In this document: piece after piece, positions 1 through 8,949 of the stretch
Layout: the number at the start of each line of letters is the position of its first letter
How positions within the stretch are numbered: position 1 is the stretch's first letter
NCBI RefSeq assembly: GCF_008935075.1
Contig: NZ_CP044545.1
Location: 2,445,501-2,509,500, forward strand
Length of the DNA stretch: 64,000 nt
Source: Pradoshia sp. D12
GTDB taxonomy: Bacteria; Bacillota; Bacilli; Bacillales; Pradoshiaceae
Direction: 5' to 3'
Notes under the pieces: model-generated
What the model saw: only the letters and a program-made list of their open reading frames with translations
The model's database searches: none
Told to the model about the DNA's origin: nothing
Translations under genes and position numbers: made by a program

Positions 1-25
1 TTGCAAAATAGAGAATTTTTATCAT
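1..25 (-). CDS. moaD: molybdopterin synthase small subunit MoaD, first codons only
   Basis: An ATG overlaps the stop of moaE (ATGA-type overlap) and opens a frame reading M-I-K-I-L-Y-F-A before the window ends. This is the usual N-terminus of MoaD, the ubiquitin-like sulfur carrier that pairs with MoaE, and moaE-moaD is the standard Bacillus order. Only eight codons are visible, so the call rests on these residues and on position. Confidence 0.7.
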
Positions 26-468
26 TTTATTGACTCCTCTGATAATGGCTTTTTATGTTGATTCCCCACCCATACTTCCCCATTTTCCCAAATCTCCTTT
101 TTCCAAATTGGGACAATTTGTTTAATCCGTTCAATCGCATATTCGTTTGCTTCATAAGCATTCTTTCTGTGAGGTGAAGAAATAGCTATAACAACGGCTA
201 TATCTGATATTTCCAATTGTCCAATACGATGAGCAATCGCCACTCGTGTACCCGGCCATTTCATTTCAATTTCTCTACCAATTTCCGCCAGCTTTTTTTC
301 AGCCATTGGTCCATACGCTTCATATGCCAAGGATAATGTTCGAACACCGTTTGTCCATTCCCTTACATGACCGGAGAACACGGTTACTGCGCCCGCTCCC
401 TCGTGTAATACATAATCTGCATATTTTTGAACCTCTATTGGATCTTGAACTATTTCAAATGGTTTCAT
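22..468 (-). CDS. moaE: molybdopterin synthase catalytic subunit MoaE
   Basis: Large subunit of molybdopterin synthase, which puts two sulfurs from MoaD thiocarboxylate into precursor Z (cPMP) during molybdenum cofactor synthesis in the cytoplasm. The protein shows the family segments GAVTVFSGHVRE near the N-terminus, LSLAYEAY, the central RVAIAHRIG and the SSPHRKNAYEA helix, followed by the PIWKKE lysine region. The frame is open back to 672, but family length (about 150 residues) and the GGGA-like site in cagggatg favour the ATG at 468; the ATG at 474 is the alternative. The stretch 469-650 upstream, where mobB sits in B. subtilis, holds no recognisable mobB. The stop overlaps the moaD start. 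Confidence 0.92.
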   Translation of the reverse strand: MKPFEIVQDPIEVQKYADYVLHEGAGAVTVFSGHVREWTNGVRTLSLAYEAYGPMAEKKLAEIGREIEMKWPGTRVAIAHRIGQLEISDIAVVIAISSPHRKNAYEANEYAIERIKQIVPIWKKEIWENGEVWVGNQHKKPLSEESIK

Positions 469-490
469 GATCATCACATCCCTGTATAAT

Positions 491-682
491 CTAGCATCCA
501 TCACTAGCATCCATCTATTCAATGACTCTTCTTCTACCGACTGCGACATCATATGTTTACTGACGGACATAGATTTTTTGATAATATCCAACCGGTTCCC
601 ATAAGTGTTGTTTTCCCCTATTTTTATAAACCTACGATTAATCAAACTTTCATAGCATCCATCGAGATGCACCTTCTTCTAC
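491..682 (-). repeat. partial duplication of the moeA 3' end plus a 13-bp tandem repeat
   Basis: On the minus strand the end of moeA contains gtagaagaag, about nine bases, then gatggatgcta (653-682). The same pair of blocks recurs at about 504-537, and gatggatgctag is then repeated in tandem (491-502 and 504-515, period 13). It looks like a scar from duplication or deletion between moeA and moaE. Confidence 0.6.
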
Positions 683-1906
683 TCCCAATAGCAATAAATC
701 AACTTCATCTCCAGCCTTCCAGCCCTTTTTTCCACCGGGGAGAACGATAAATGCATTTCCCCTAGCAATGGATGTAACCGCATTCGATTTATTAAAACCA
801 GCAGGAGTCGCGCTTAATCCTGAAGAAGTTACTTCATACGTTGCTCGAATAAAACGAGTAAACGGATTAGCATCCAAAAAATCTTCTGCTAATGCAGCCT
901 TTACGTTTGGCATAAACGGTTTACAGCTACCCATCATTTTTAACAGGGTTGGACGAACAAATAATTCAAAGCCCGAATAACAGGCAGATGGATTTCCAGA
1001 TAAACCAAATAAATACTTTCCATTATTCACTGCTACTGTCGTAACACTACCTGGGCGTATGGCTACTTTATTAAATAAGACATTCGCTCCAAGATGTGAA
1101 TAAATGACTGGCATAAAATCAAAATCTCCAACTGAAACACCACCAGTTGTAATAAGACAATCTGTCTCTTTAATTGCTCTTTCCACTGTTTGTAGGGATT
1201 GCTTTAGATTATCCGCTTGAATACCATATGTATGATTTTCAATTCCCATCCGCTTCAGCTGTGCTTCAATCATGGGTCCGTTACTATTGCGGATTTTGCC
1301 TGGTACAAGATCATCCTCTACTTCCAATAATTCTGTACCTGTAGATAAAATACCAACTACTGGCTTCTTGGCTACTTTCACGTGCGCATATCCAAAGGTC
1401 GCCAGCAATGCAATCACACCTGGTGTAATGACCGCCCCCTCTTCGATAAGCCGTTCATCTTTCCTGGCATCTTCTCCTTTAGGAGAAACATTTTCATTCA
1501 TTCCGAATGATTTATAAATAGATATGTGATCTTCCTTTTCTATCACCTGTTCCAGCATAACAACAGCATCTGCATCCTTAGGCATCATTGCCCCAGTCAT
1601 AATTCGAATGGCTTCTCCGGGAGCAAGTGTCTTTTTCGAAATATATCCAGCTCCAACCTCATCAATTACGTGAAAGGATACATGATGCTCGTCTGAGGCT
1701 CCAACTGAGTCGGACGAATGAATGGCAAATCCATCATATGCCGATCGATCAAATGGAGGAACATCATGTTTAGCAATAATCGGCTCCGCTAAAATTCGAC
1801 CATAAGCTTCTGACAAAGGGACCATTTCAGCTGAAGCAGGCTGTATTTCTTGCAAAATTTTCTCTATTGCTGCTGAAATTGGTATTGGTATTCTTTTTTC
1901 TACCAT
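650..1906 (-). CDS. moeA: molybdopterin molybdenumtransferase MoeA
   Basis: Inserts molybdate into adenylylated molybdopterin, the last step of molybdenum cofactor synthesis. The 418 residues match normal MoeA length. The N-terminal region carries PPFDRSAYDGFA, then IMTGAMMPKDADAVVMLEQ. The central MoCF-biosynthesis domain has STGTEL, IRNSNGPM and TTGGVSVGDFDF, followed by GLSGNPSACY. A strong aaggaga site precedes the ATG. It is divergent from moaC across 64 bp, so the two probably share a promoter region. The C-terminus (after DEVDLLLL) runs into sequence that is partly repeated downstream, so the last ten residues may be a late addition. Confidence 0.96.
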   Translation of the reverse strand: MVEKRIPIPISAAIEKILQEIQPASAEMVPLSEAYGRILAEPIIAKHDVPPFDRSAYDGFAIHSSDSVGASDEHHVSFHVIDEVGAGYISKKTLAPGEAIRIMTGAMMPKDADAVVMLEQVIEKEDHISIYKSFGMNENVSPKGEDARKDERLIEEGAVITPGVIALLATFGYAHVKVAKKPVVGILSTGTELLEVEDDLVPGKIRNSNGPMIEAQLKRMGIENHTYGIQADNLKQSLQTVERAIKETDCLITTGGVSVGDFDFMPVIYSHLGANVLFNKVAIRPGSVTTVAVNNGKYLFGLSGNPSACYSGFELFVRPTLLKMMGSCKPFMPNVKAALAEDFLDANPFTRFIRATYEVTSSGLSATPAGFNKSNAVTSIARGNAFIVLPGGKKGWKAGDEVDLLLLGVEEGASRWML

Positions 1907-1970
1907 TCTTTTATCTCCTTACAAATAGAATGCTATACTATGGATAAATCATATAGAAAGGATGTTTTCC

Positions 1971-2459
1971 ATGACAAAATTCACTCATTTCAATGAACAG
2001 GGTCGTGCCAAAATGGTTGATGTTTCCCATAAAGATGAAACCGTTCGGACTGCTCTTGCTAAATCTTCTATTCTTGTAAATCAACATATTTACGTTCAAA
2101 TTTCTGATTATTCAAATAAAAAAGGAGATGTCTTTGCCGTTGCCCAGGTTGCTGGAATTATGGCTGCCAAACAAACATCTTCTATTATTCCTATGTGTCA
2201 CCCTATCTCGCTATCTGGTATCAATATCGAATTCAATTGGGAAATAGATGAAGCAAACTCCCATTATGAAATTATTATTCTTACTGAAGTCAAAACAATA
2301 GGTGCTACTGGTGTTGAAATGGAAGCACTTACGGCAGCATCTGTTTCAGCATTAACCATTTATGATATGTGCAAAGCCTCCGGTAAAGAAATGGTCATTG
2401 GGCCAACCATGCTTTTGAAAAAGACTGGTGGCAAAAACGGTGATTACACGCGTAGCTGA
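1971..2459 (+). CDS. moaC: cyclic pyranopterin monophosphate synthase MoaC
   Basis: Second step of molybdenum cofactor synthesis: conversion of 3',8-cyclo-7,8-dihydro-GTP to cyclic pyranopterin monophosphate. The 162-residue protein has the MoaC signatures MVDVSHK(D)[29 protein letters not shown] and [10 protein letters not shown] with the catalytic lysines. The site agaaagga ends at 1962, which makes the ATG at 1971 the better start than the one at 1962. It stands alone on the plus strand, divergent from moeA. The other early gene, moaA, is not in the window. Confidence 0.95.
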   Translation: MTKFTHFNEQGRAKMVDVSHKDETVRTALAKSSILVNQHIYVQISDYSNKKGDVFAVAQVAGIMAAKQTSSIIPMCHPISLSGINIEFNWEIDEANSHYEIIILTEVKTIGATGVEMEALTAASVSALTIYDMCKASGKEMVIGPTMLLKKTGGKNGDYTRS

Positions 2460-2600
2460 AGAGATAAATTGAAGGTTTAGCTACACTTTTCGGTTAGCTA
2501 TATATTTTATAAAAGTTAACCGAATGGACTTCCTTCCATTTCTCCTGCAGCAAGCTAGACACAGTTGTCCAGTCTTCCATGACCTTTTTCCGACACTGTA

Positions 2601-3620
2601 TTACCCAAACATTTGATGAAATAATTTTAGTCCTTCCGTGCTATCCTGTAACCCATGTATTAACAGTCTCCCATTTGTGAACAAGATCATTCGATATTGT
2701 TCTGTATGAAATTGGATAAAATAAGGAGTCTTTTTAAATCGATATCCCTGCCTTATTGCCAGTCGCTCAGCATCTTCTAAAGATACACGGCGATTAGCTT
2801 GAGGGATGATTTGTATAGTGTCTCTCCCGCATAACACCATAGATTTCATTTCTTCGCTTTTTTCGAGCGAAGGATATACAGGACAATGTCCGCATGTAGG
2901 ACAATCCTCTTTTTTAATACGAGATACTCCAACCTCTAAGCTGGTATGATTCCAAACATCAAAATGATATACTTTTCCCCGCAGCTTCTCCGGATGACCA
3001 GTTAACCATTGCATAACCTCTGTACATTGATGGGCTGCTGTAATTTGAACGGCTGGAGCAATAACTCCAACCGAATCACAGGTTTCATTTAACGAGGGCA
3101 AAGCCGGGAAAAGACATCTGAAACAAGCCGTTTTACCCGGTATGAAAGTGAAAACAGTGCCACTCGCACTTACACAGGCCCCATACACCCAAGGTATCCC
3201 ATATTTATGTGCAGCATCATTTATAGCCATTCTTGTTTCAAAATTATCAGTTGCGTCTACCAAGATATCACATTTTTCTGCTATGTCTTCAATGAGTGTA
3301 CCATCTGCATTTTCTAAATACGTAAAGAGGTGAACATTTGAACGGATTTCCTTCAATCGTTGCTCAGCAGCTATCACTTTAGCTGTCAGATTTAAAGCAT
3401 CTTTCTCCACAAATAACTGCTGTCTATGTATGTTGGACATTTCTACAAAGTCACGATCCACTAAATGTATCGCCCCTATACCTGCACGAACAAGTGTCTC
3501 CGCTATTACCGATCCAAGTGCACCGCAACCGATAATACCTACTGTTGATTCAGCCAAGCGTATTTGACCATCGCAGCCAATAGGCTTAAACAACTCTTGC
3601 CTAGAAAATCGGGTACCCAT
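2601..3620 (-). CDS. moeB: MoeB/ThiF family E1-like adenylyltransferase
   Basis: Activates the C-terminal glycine of a ubiquitin-like sulfur carrier (MoaD or ThiS) by adenylation. It has the ATP-binding GIIGCGALGS, the LVDRDFVEMSNIHRQ motif, DATDNFETR, and zinc-ligand CxxC pairs (CFRC and CPTC). After the catalytic domain comes a C-terminal extension of roughly 90 residues, as in Bacillus MoeB/ThiF proteins. The ATG at 3620 is nine bases from aaggag, better spaced than the ATG at 3626. The molybdenum gene context favours MoaD as partner, but a thiamine role cannot be excluded. Confidence 0.88.
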   Translation of the reverse strand: MGTRFSRQELFKPIGCDGQIRLAESTVGIIGCGALGSVIAETLVRAGIGAIHLVDRDFVEMSNIHRQQLFVEKDALNLTAKVIAAEQRLKEIRSNVHLFTYLENADGTLIEDIAEKCDILVDATDNFETRMAINDAAHKYGIPWVYGACVSASGTVFTFIPGKTACFRCLFPALPSLNETCDSVGVIAPAVQITAAHQCTEVMQWLTGHPEKLRGKVYHFDVWNHTSLEVGVSRIKKEDCPTCGHCPVYPSLEKSEEMKSMVLCGRDTIQIIPQANRRVSLEDAERLAIRQGYRFKKTPYFIQFHTEQYRMILFTNGRLLIHGLQDSTEGLKLFHQMFG

Positions 3621-3775
3621 GTTCATTGGCTCCTTTATTTAAACGAACTATCTACTCATCTCTTTAATAGTCTTACACGTTCTCCAATCTGCCGACCAGA
3701 TAATGGATTGTATTCCATTTTATATTATCAGAAAATTAAATACAATAGACCTCACCAGTGAATCATTATTTGACT

Positions 3776-3816
3776 AAAAAAGATGAAACCTATTACATGA
3801 AGGCTTCATCTTTTTT
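3776..3816 (-). terminator. terminator of moaB
   Basis: The arms aaaaagatgaaacc and ggcttcatcttttt pair almost perfectly, just after the moaB stop, with runs of A and T on both sides. Confidence 0.8.
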
Positions 3817-3821
3817 ATACC

Positions 3822-4334
3822 TTATAGATCCTTTTTCAGTTCTCTTACGACATGTGCTAACTCCGGCAAAATCAATTTATTCATTGCCAACTCCACTGCG
3901 CCAGTGGAACCAGGTGTTGCGAAGATTACCTTCCCTTCGGTTACTCCAGCGATGGCTCTGGATAAAATAGCTGCGGAACCAATATCCTCCTGATAACTCA
4001 GCATTCGAAAAATCTCACCAAACCCTGGCATTTCTTTATCTAGTAAACCCTTAATTGTTTCAATAGTTACATCCCGACAGGCAATCCCAGTACCGCCATT
4101 ACTTATAATGGCATCAACCTCTCTATCCTCCAACCCAGCTGAGAGTTCCTGCTGAATAACATCCTGCTCATCCTTCACTATTTGGTAGCGCGTAATGATA
4201 TGTCCAGCTGACTGCAACAAACGCATCATAAGCTGCCCGCTTCGATCCGTATGCTCATCTCTTGTATCACTTACCGTAAGCACCATTACCTTCACACAAT
4301 CCGGAGCCGATCTCCGATGCTCTATTAAACTCAT
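3822..4334 (-). CDS. moaB: molybdenum cofactor biosynthesis protein MoaB (MogA/MoaB family)
   Basis: Binds molybdopterin and probably adenylylates it before MoeA acts, as known for MogA/Cnx1G-type proteins. The 170 residues show VLTVSDTRDEHTDRSG at the start, SNGGTGIACRDVTIETI in the middle, EMPGFGEIFRMLSYQEDIGSAA, and ATPGSTGAVELAM near the end. An aggaggga-type site precedes the ATG. It is a single gene closed by a strong hairpin, separated from the moeB-type gene by about 200 bp. Confidence 0.94.
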   Translation of the reverse strand: MSLIEHRRSAPDCVKVMVLTVSDTRDEHTDRSGQLMMRLLQSAGHIITRYQIVKDEQDVIQQELSAGLEDREVDAIISNGGTGIACRDVTIETIKGLLDKEMPGFGEIFRMLSYQEDIGSAAILSRAIAGVTEGKVIFATPGSTGAVELAMNKLILPELAHVVRELKKDL

Positions 4335-4428
4335 GCCTATCCCTCCCTCCCATCATATTATCACAAATAATGGAAGTAATAGACTTGCTCAGGTAAGGAA
4401 GTATAAGGGGATAAACTAGACCTCAACT

Positions 4429-4459
4429 AAAAAGGTCAACCAAAGTCTTGGTCAACCTT
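4429..4459 (-). terminator. terminator of the superoxide dismutase gene
   Basis: On the minus strand aaggttgaccaa and ttggttgacctt form a 12-bp stem with two wobble pairs and a four-base loop, followed by ttttt. Confidence 0.75.
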
Positions 4460-4491
4460 CAAAAATAAACCTGGCGTATTTGAACGTACTT

Positions 4492-5361
4492 TTATTTCTT
4501 ATATATTTTCCAGCCAATTTTCCGTGCCTGTTCAAATCGTTCGCTAACATTGTTCCAATTAACCAAATTCCACCAGTTGTTTATATAAGCCGGACGGTCA
4601 GTCTTGTATTGTAAATAATACGCGTGCTCCCAAACATCCAATACTAATAAAGGGATTGTATCCCATTGCGTCAGAATCATATGCCGTTCAGATTGTAAAA
4701 TTTCCAGCCGATGGGCTCGGTTGGACCAAACTAAAATCGCCCAGCCTACACCCTCAACCTTTTTAGCAGCTTCGGTAAATTCCTTTTTAAATTTTGTGAA
4801 GCTGCCAAAATCTCTTTTAATAAAGTTCATTAATTCACCTGTTGGTTCCCCACCGCCATCAGGCTTCATATTGTACCAAAATATAGTGTGCAAATAATGT
4901 CCTGATCCGTGAAAAGCAGCTTCTCTTTCCCAATGCTTTAAAAGGTCATAATCATCTTTATCGCGGGCTTCTTTCATTTTAGTTTCGGCTTTATTCAGAC
5001 CATCGACATATGTCTGATGATGAATAGTATGATGCAATCTCATAATCTCACGGTCTATAAAGGGCTCCAAAGCATCATAGGAGTATGGCAATGGCGGCAA
5101 GGCATGTCTTCCAGGCGGTACATATGAATCGCCATTATGTGCCTTTTGAACAGATTCATCCAGCTCCTTCATCATATTCTGAAGCTCTATCAACTCATTT
5201 TGGGATGGGGTTTTATTTTTCATGCTGTTTAAATAAGCCGTGAGATGATCAACTCGGCCCATGATCATACTCCTAAATGACTCCTCTTGATCGGCCGCCC
5301 AATCAACAACCGCTGTCTTCCATTTATCTACCTCTTCCCAATACTTTTTAAAAGGATTCAT
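4492..5361 (-). CDS. sodF: iron/manganese superoxide dismutase with N-terminal extension (SodF-like)
   Basis: Converts superoxide to hydrogen peroxide and oxygen. The catalytic domain begins near residue 95 (LPPLPYSYDALEP). It has the first metal histidine region LHHTIHHQTYVDGLN, the helix HGSGHYLHTIFWYN, and the DVWEHAYYLQY motif with Asp and His ligands, ending NNWWNLVNW. About 90 residues of charged, probably helical sequence precede it, as in the B. subtilis SodF paralogue and unlike the 200-residue SodA. The ATG at 5361 is nine bases from ggggagg; upstream ATGs at 5367 and 5382 are closer to or overlap that site. Monocistronic. Confidence 0.88.
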   Translation of the reverse strand: MNPFKKYWEEVDKWKTAVVDWAADQEESFRSMIMGRVDHLTAYLNSMKNKTPSQNELIELQNMMKELDESVQKAHNGDSYVPPGRHALPPLPYSYDALEPFIDREIMRLHHTIHHQTYVDGLNKAETKMKEARDKDDYDLLKHWEREAAFHGSGHYLHTIFWYNMKPDGGGEPTGELMNFIKRDFGSFTKFKKEFTEAAKKVEGVGWAILVWSNRAHRLEILQSERHMILTQWDTIPLLVLDVWEHAYYLQYKTDRPAYINNWWNLVNWNNVSERFEQARKIGWKIYKK

Positions 5362-5465
5362 ATTCATCAACCTCCCCGTCATACAACAATATTCAAAAGG
5401 AGGTTGACTTAATTCTTATTTTTTCAATGAAATAGGTATGACTTTCCAATTAAAAATAAACCCAA

Positions 5466-5499
5466 ATAAAAATGCGATTACACTATACGCAATCGCACT
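5466..5499 (-). terminator. terminator of ypuI
   Basis: tgcgatt and aatcgca form a 7-bp stem with an 11-base loop, followed on the minus strand by tttttattt. Confidence 0.75.
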
Positions 5500-5509
5500 T
5501 CATATCCTG

Positions 5510-5998
5510 TTAATTTGATTGAACCATCTTTGTTCGATAATCGGTTTCATAGTATTCAAGTTCTTCTCTGATTTTTTGAACATCAAATTCCAGTTTTGTA
5601 ATCAGGCTTTTCAAGCTTTCTGGTGCTTCTTCACGGAATTTTATACAATTGCGCCCTGTATACGCTGAACGGCTGTCCTCAAACCATAAATCACTTTTTG
5701 GAGCAAAATATTCTTCAATACATTTATGATATACGCGGTAAAGAACTCGCTCTGCAGCACCTTTATTAAATGGTTCGTTTTTAAGGACAATCCTGCAAGC
5801 CTCTAAGCCTTCTTCACAATAAACCAGCAGCTTACGGATTGTTGAAAACAAGCCCTTATAATAGAGCTCATCGCCGCTTTTTTCCTCCATCAAACGTTCA
5901 ATTGTCATTTCATTCATGTAAATCTCGAGAGTTTGTACTGTTTGCTCCAAAAATGTTGTTACATCCTCCAACTGGCTCTTCACTAATGTATTACCCAA
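5510..5998 (-). CDS. ypuI: YpuI family protein (DUF3907)
   Basis: A 162-residue, acidic, mostly helical cytoplasmic protein without signal peptide or membrane segment. It resembles the YpuI/DUF3907 family of Bacillus, which lies next to scpB in B. subtilis, and the position here agrees. Visible conserved-looking pieces are IRKLLVYCEEGLEACR and VLYRVYHKCIEEYFAPKSDLWFEDSRSAYTG. No function is established. It has its own 220-bp upstream region and its own terminator, so it is probably transcribed alone. Confidence 0.8.
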   Translation of the reverse strand: MGNTLVKSQLEDVTTFLEQTVQTLEIYMNEMTIERLMEEKSGDELYYKGLFSTIRKLLVYCEEGLEACRIVLKNEPFNKGAAERVLYRVYHKCIEEYFAPKSDLWFEDSRSAYTGRNCIKFREEAPESLKSLITKLEFDVQKIREELEYYETDYRTKMVQSN

Positions 5999-6221
5999 CC
6001 GGAACCCTCCCTTAAAAATTCAAACCCTTTGATCATGTAAAACTCCACTATTCCTTGTGTTCATTTACTTTCTAATAGGACAAACAAACTCTTAACCTTC
6101 CCTGGCCATAATCGTTTCTTTTAAGCTCAGTTACTAAATAGTTTACCATATTCAACCTACTTTTTATTGTTGATTAACGTTCAGGGAGGAATATTTTACA
6201 TTATTATACGACAATTCAAGC

Positions 6222-6599
6222 TCAAACTTCTGGATTTTTCTGCATTTTATTTAAAATTTCTTTTATCTGGGCATATGGTAAATCCTTGAAAATAGTTAAA
6301 AAGATCGCCTCAGAATTTATATATACCCGTTTCCTTGCATGAAAATGCGAATTTTGCAACAAACAAAGGAGGGCAATAATATCTTTTAACGTATATCCTG
6401 TCAGTAATTCCTGAACCTCGGACACCCACTCACCCTCTTGTTCTAACAAAACTTCTTCAAAATACCGAAGATAAATAACCTGAAATTCTTTTATTTTTCC
6501 ATTTTGCTTGTATGTCACGGTTGAACGATTGAAAAAATCCTCAGGTGAATTGGGTTTTTCCTTTTCTAACTCATATCCTATACAAGACAAGATTTTCAA
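6222..6599 (-). CDS. unknown small protein cotranscribed with scpA-scpB
   Basis: 125 residues, not recognised. It begins with TTG, seven bases after aaggagg, and this site overlaps the scpB stop, so translation is probably coupled to scpB. The protein has no signal peptide; its middle is moderately hydrophobic (LLTGYTLKDIIALLCLLQNSHF cut here is residues 66-87) and the rest is charged. It is the third gene of a scpA-scpB unit, which raises the possibility of a role near condensin or chromosome segregation, but only position supports this. B. subtilis has no equivalent gene that I recall at this place. Confidence 0.75.
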   Translation of the reverse strand: MKILSCIGYELEKEKPNSPEDFFNRSTVTYKQNGKIKEFQVIYLRYFEEVLLEQEGEWVSEVQELLTGYTLKDIIALLCLLQNSHFHARKRVYINSEAIFLTIFKDLPYAQIKEILNKMQKNPEV

Positions 6600-6611
6600 G
6601 CTTCATCCTCC

Positions 6612-7190
6612 TTATTCCATCTCTTGGAATTTATGAAAAAACAAATCTGCTTCCTCGTCATTAAATCCATCATCTGTGTCATCCTGTAGCGCCGGCAGCT
6701 CGTCCAAAGATTTTAAACCGAAGTAATCCAAAAACTCCTTGGTCGTTCCGTATAAATAGGGCCTTCCCGCCCCTTCCGCACGACCTGTTTCCTGAATTAA
6801 AGCCTTGGCCATTAAGGTTTGTAAAGGACGTTCCGTTTTGACACCGCGGATAGCCTCAATCTCAATTCTGGTTATAGGCTGTTTATAGGCGATAATCGCC
6901 AATGTTTCCAAGGAAGCCTGCGATAGTGTGTTTGCCGAAGGTGTTTCAACAAGCTTTTTCAAATAGGGGGCATGCACTTTTTTTGTCGCCAATTGGTAGA
7001 CACCGGCCAATTCAACAACACAGATTCCCCGATCTTCATTTTGATACAGCTCTTTAAGATCATATAACGCATCTTTTGCCTCTTCTTCTGTCACTTCCAA
7101 TACGGATGAAATTTGCTCAAGAGATAACCCTTCATCACCTGCCGCAAAAAGTAATGCTTCCAATATTGATTTCCAATTAACAATATCCAA
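6612..7190 (-). CDS. scpB: segregation and condensation protein ScpB
   Basis: Kleisin-associated winged-helix subunit of the SMC-ScpA-ScpB condensin complex, needed for chromosome compaction and origin segregation. The 192 residues carry the typical ScpB run: [20 protein letters not shown] at the start, [19 protein letters not shown] with the [14 protein letters not shown] segment after it, then [18 protein letters not shown], and an acidic tail. The start overlaps the scpA end by 14 bp, indicating translational coupling. Confidence 0.96.
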   Translation of the reverse strand: MDIVNWKSILEALLFAAGDEGLSLEQISSVLEVTEEEAKDALYDLKELYQNEDRGICVVELAGVYQLATKKVHAPYLKKLVETPSANTLSQASLETLAIIAYKQPITRIEIEAIRGVKTERPLQTLMAKALIQETGRAEGAGRPYLYGTTKEFLDYFGLKSLDELPALQDDTDDGFNDEEADLFFHKFQEME

Positions 7191-7944
7191 TTGTAAAATC
7201 CTCCTGCTTCCATTCTATGAAAATTTCCTCGAAGTTATTTGTTTGTTCCACCTGAATTTCATTTTGCTTCATCAATTCCAGGACAGCAAGAAAGGTGACA
7301 ACTAACTGCTCTTTTTCCTCTGTGTTAAAGAGAGAGGTAAATAAGACCTTTTCTCTTTTTTCCTTAAGATAATCCTTTATTTCCTGAATCCGTTTATCTA
7401 TCGTAATTTCCTGACGTGTAATTCGAGTTTGTAACGGTTTTCTTAATTTTTTTCGTCTCATTAATTTTTGAAAGGCGCTCAGCATATCATAAAGGCTGAC
7501 ATCTAAGTCATGGCGTTCCGTTTTTACATCTTCCGTATATGGCGATAAATCAATCGGAGGTTTAGTAAATAATAACGCCCTTTCAGCTTCCATATTTTTA
7601 AACTCATCAGCCGCCTCTTTATATTTTTTATATTCAAGCAGCTGTGTAACTAATTCTTCACGAGGATCGTCACTCATCAAGAATTCATCCTCTTCCTCAT
7701 CCCATTCCTCTTCATGTTTGGGTAGGAGCATTTTACTTTTAATAGCTAAAAGTGTTGCCGCCATGACTAAATATTCACTGGCTATATCCAGTTCAAGCTC
7801 CTTCATGGTGTGGATATAGGCAACATATTGTTCGGTGATTTCAGAAACAGGAATATCATATATATCTATTTCTAATCGATTTATTAGATGCAGTAATAAA
7901 TCGAGTGGACCTTCAAATGCATCTATCTTTATTTTATAACTCAT
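7177..7944 (-). CDS. scpA: segregation and condensation protein ScpA
   Basis: Kleisin subunit that bridges the SMC heads. The N-terminal [12 protein letters not shown] motif that contacts SMC, the [11 protein letters not shown] segment and the C-terminal winged-helix part ([16 protein letters not shown]) are all present in 255 residues, the usual length. A weak taggagtg site lies 12 bases before the ATG. It is the first gene of scpA-scpB-unknown. The preceding 175 bp on the minus strand separate it from the divergent tiny gene at 8120. Confidence 0.96.
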   Translation of the reverse strand: MSYKIKIDAFEGPLDLLLHLINRLEIDIYDIPVSEITEQYVAYIHTMKELELDIASEYLVMAATLLAIKSKMLLPKHEEEWDEEEDEFLMSDDPREELVTQLLEYKKYKEAADEFKNMEAERALLFTKPPIDLSPYTEDVKTERHDLDVSLYDMLSAFQKLMRRKKLRKPLQTRITRQEITIDKRIQEIKDYLKEKREKVLFTSLFNTEEKEQLVVTFLAVLELMKQNEIQVEQTNNFEEIFIEWKQEDFTIGYC

Positions 7945-8119
7945 CTCTTTATAGGCACTCCTACTTATTTCAACTAGTTTAAGTATAATTTAACTCAAGC
8001 TTCTTTCCAATAGAATGAACAAATTGATTTTCTAAAAGGTGGGCAAAAGCCCATACATTCCAGTATGGATTACATAGTATGACAATGTAAAGAAAAGATC
8101 CAAAGAGGAGGATTCACAA

Positions 8120-8215
8120 ATGGGAGATGGCGCAGTTGGAGGTTACGGTAGCGGATTTGCGCTAATCGTAGTGTTATTCATTCTACTCGTAATTGTTGGA
8201 GTAGCTTGGTGTTAA
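8120..8215 (+). CDS. YjcZ-type tiny sporulation membrane protein
   Basis: A 31-residue protein with a glycine-rich start (MGDGAVGGYGSG), one hydrophobic helix (FALIVVLFILLVIVGVAW) and a final Cys. This is the pattern of the YjcZ family of tiny transmembrane proteins made during sporulation in Bacillus. A strong agaggaggat site precedes the ATG and a hairpin follows the stop. Its exact function is unknown. A mother-cell promoter is expected, and the run catagtatg near 8075 is only a weak sigma-K -10 candidate. Confidence 0.88.
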   Translation: MGDGAVGGYGSGFALIVVLFILLVIVGVAWC

Positions 8216-8234
8216 TTAAATGATGAATCTAAGG

Positions 8235-8270
8235 AACAGGCTGTCGACTAGGTTGATAGCCTGTTTCTAT
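8235..8270 (+). terminator. terminator of the tiny yjcZ-type gene
   Basis: aacaggct and agcctgtt form an 8-bp stem followed by a T-rich stretch. Confidence 0.75.
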
Positions 8271-8391
8271 TGTTATCAGCTAGATAATCCCGCTCTTCTC
8301 ACCATTTAAAATCCTTATTCTTTTCTTATCCATGTTCGTTCATGTATATTTATCTATAATCATAGAGAGATATTGAGGTGACAATAACCAA

Positions 8392-8916
8392 ATGAACTAC
8401 CCAATTGAGTTCATTCAGTACTTAGCCGAATTTCATGGAAGCAGAGATTATTTTGAATGCCATGAAATACTTGAAGAGTACTGGAAAAAACATCTCCCGT
8501 TAGATCGAAAATCTGTATGGGTCGGATTTATCCAGCTGGCCGTCGGTATGTATCATTACCGCAGAAATAATGAATCAGGAGCTATTCGCACCTTACAAAA
8601 ATCAAAGCAAATTTTAAACAAACATACCGAAGAAATGAATCAATTAGGTATGGATTCAGATGGTTTACTCCAATTACTGACTGACTCCATACATAGGTTA
8701 AAAAACAATGAACCATACAAAAGTCCATTTTTGCCGATTGAAGATCCAGATTTGCTCGCGGCCTGCCAAACCATTTGCAAAGAATATGGATATTCATGGA
8801 ATTGCAGCAGCAATCTTACTGATCCATTATTAGTGAATAGGCATTCTACCCGTGATCGTACAGATGTTATTCAGGAACGATTCAAGCAACTTCAAAAGCG
8901 CAGCAAAAATAAATAG
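8392..8916 (+). CDS. ypuF: DUF309 family protein YpuF
   Basis: 174 residues of the DUF309 helical family, recognised from EFHGSRDYFECHEILEEYWK near the N-terminus and VGFIQLAVGMYHYRRNNESGA. The HxxR/ECHE arrangement suggests a metal or nucleotide site, but no activity is established. In B. subtilis ypuF lies immediately upstream of scpA; here it is inverted and separated from scpA by the tiny gene at 8120. The stop lies in the arm of a bidirectional terminator shared with ribT. Confidence 0.85.
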   Translation: MNYPIEFIQYLAEFHGSRDYFECHEILEEYWKKHLPLDRKSVWVGFIQLAVGMYHYRRNNESGAIRTLQKSKQILNKHTEEMNQLGMDSDGLLQLLTDSIHRLKNNEPYKSPFLPIEDPDLLAACQTICKEYGYSWNCSSNLTDPLLVNRHSTRDRTDVIQERFKQLQKRSKNK

Positions 8917-8949
8917 AGAAACCCTCTTAAATAAGGGTTTCTCTATTTT
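8915..8949. terminator. bidirectional terminator between ypuF and ribT
   Basis: gagaaaccct and agggtttctc form a 10-bp perfect stem between the convergent genes, with T-rich flanks. Confidence 0.85.

Noticed and set aside
469-672. Extended N-terminus of MoaE (about 68 residues)
   Set aside because: The residues are not like any MoaE, the stretch overlaps moeA and contains a recent-looking repeat; a better start lies at 468.
2489-2524. Terminator after moaC
   Set aside because: ttcggtta and taaccgaa pair over a 20-base loop but no T run follows; too weak to list as a terminator.
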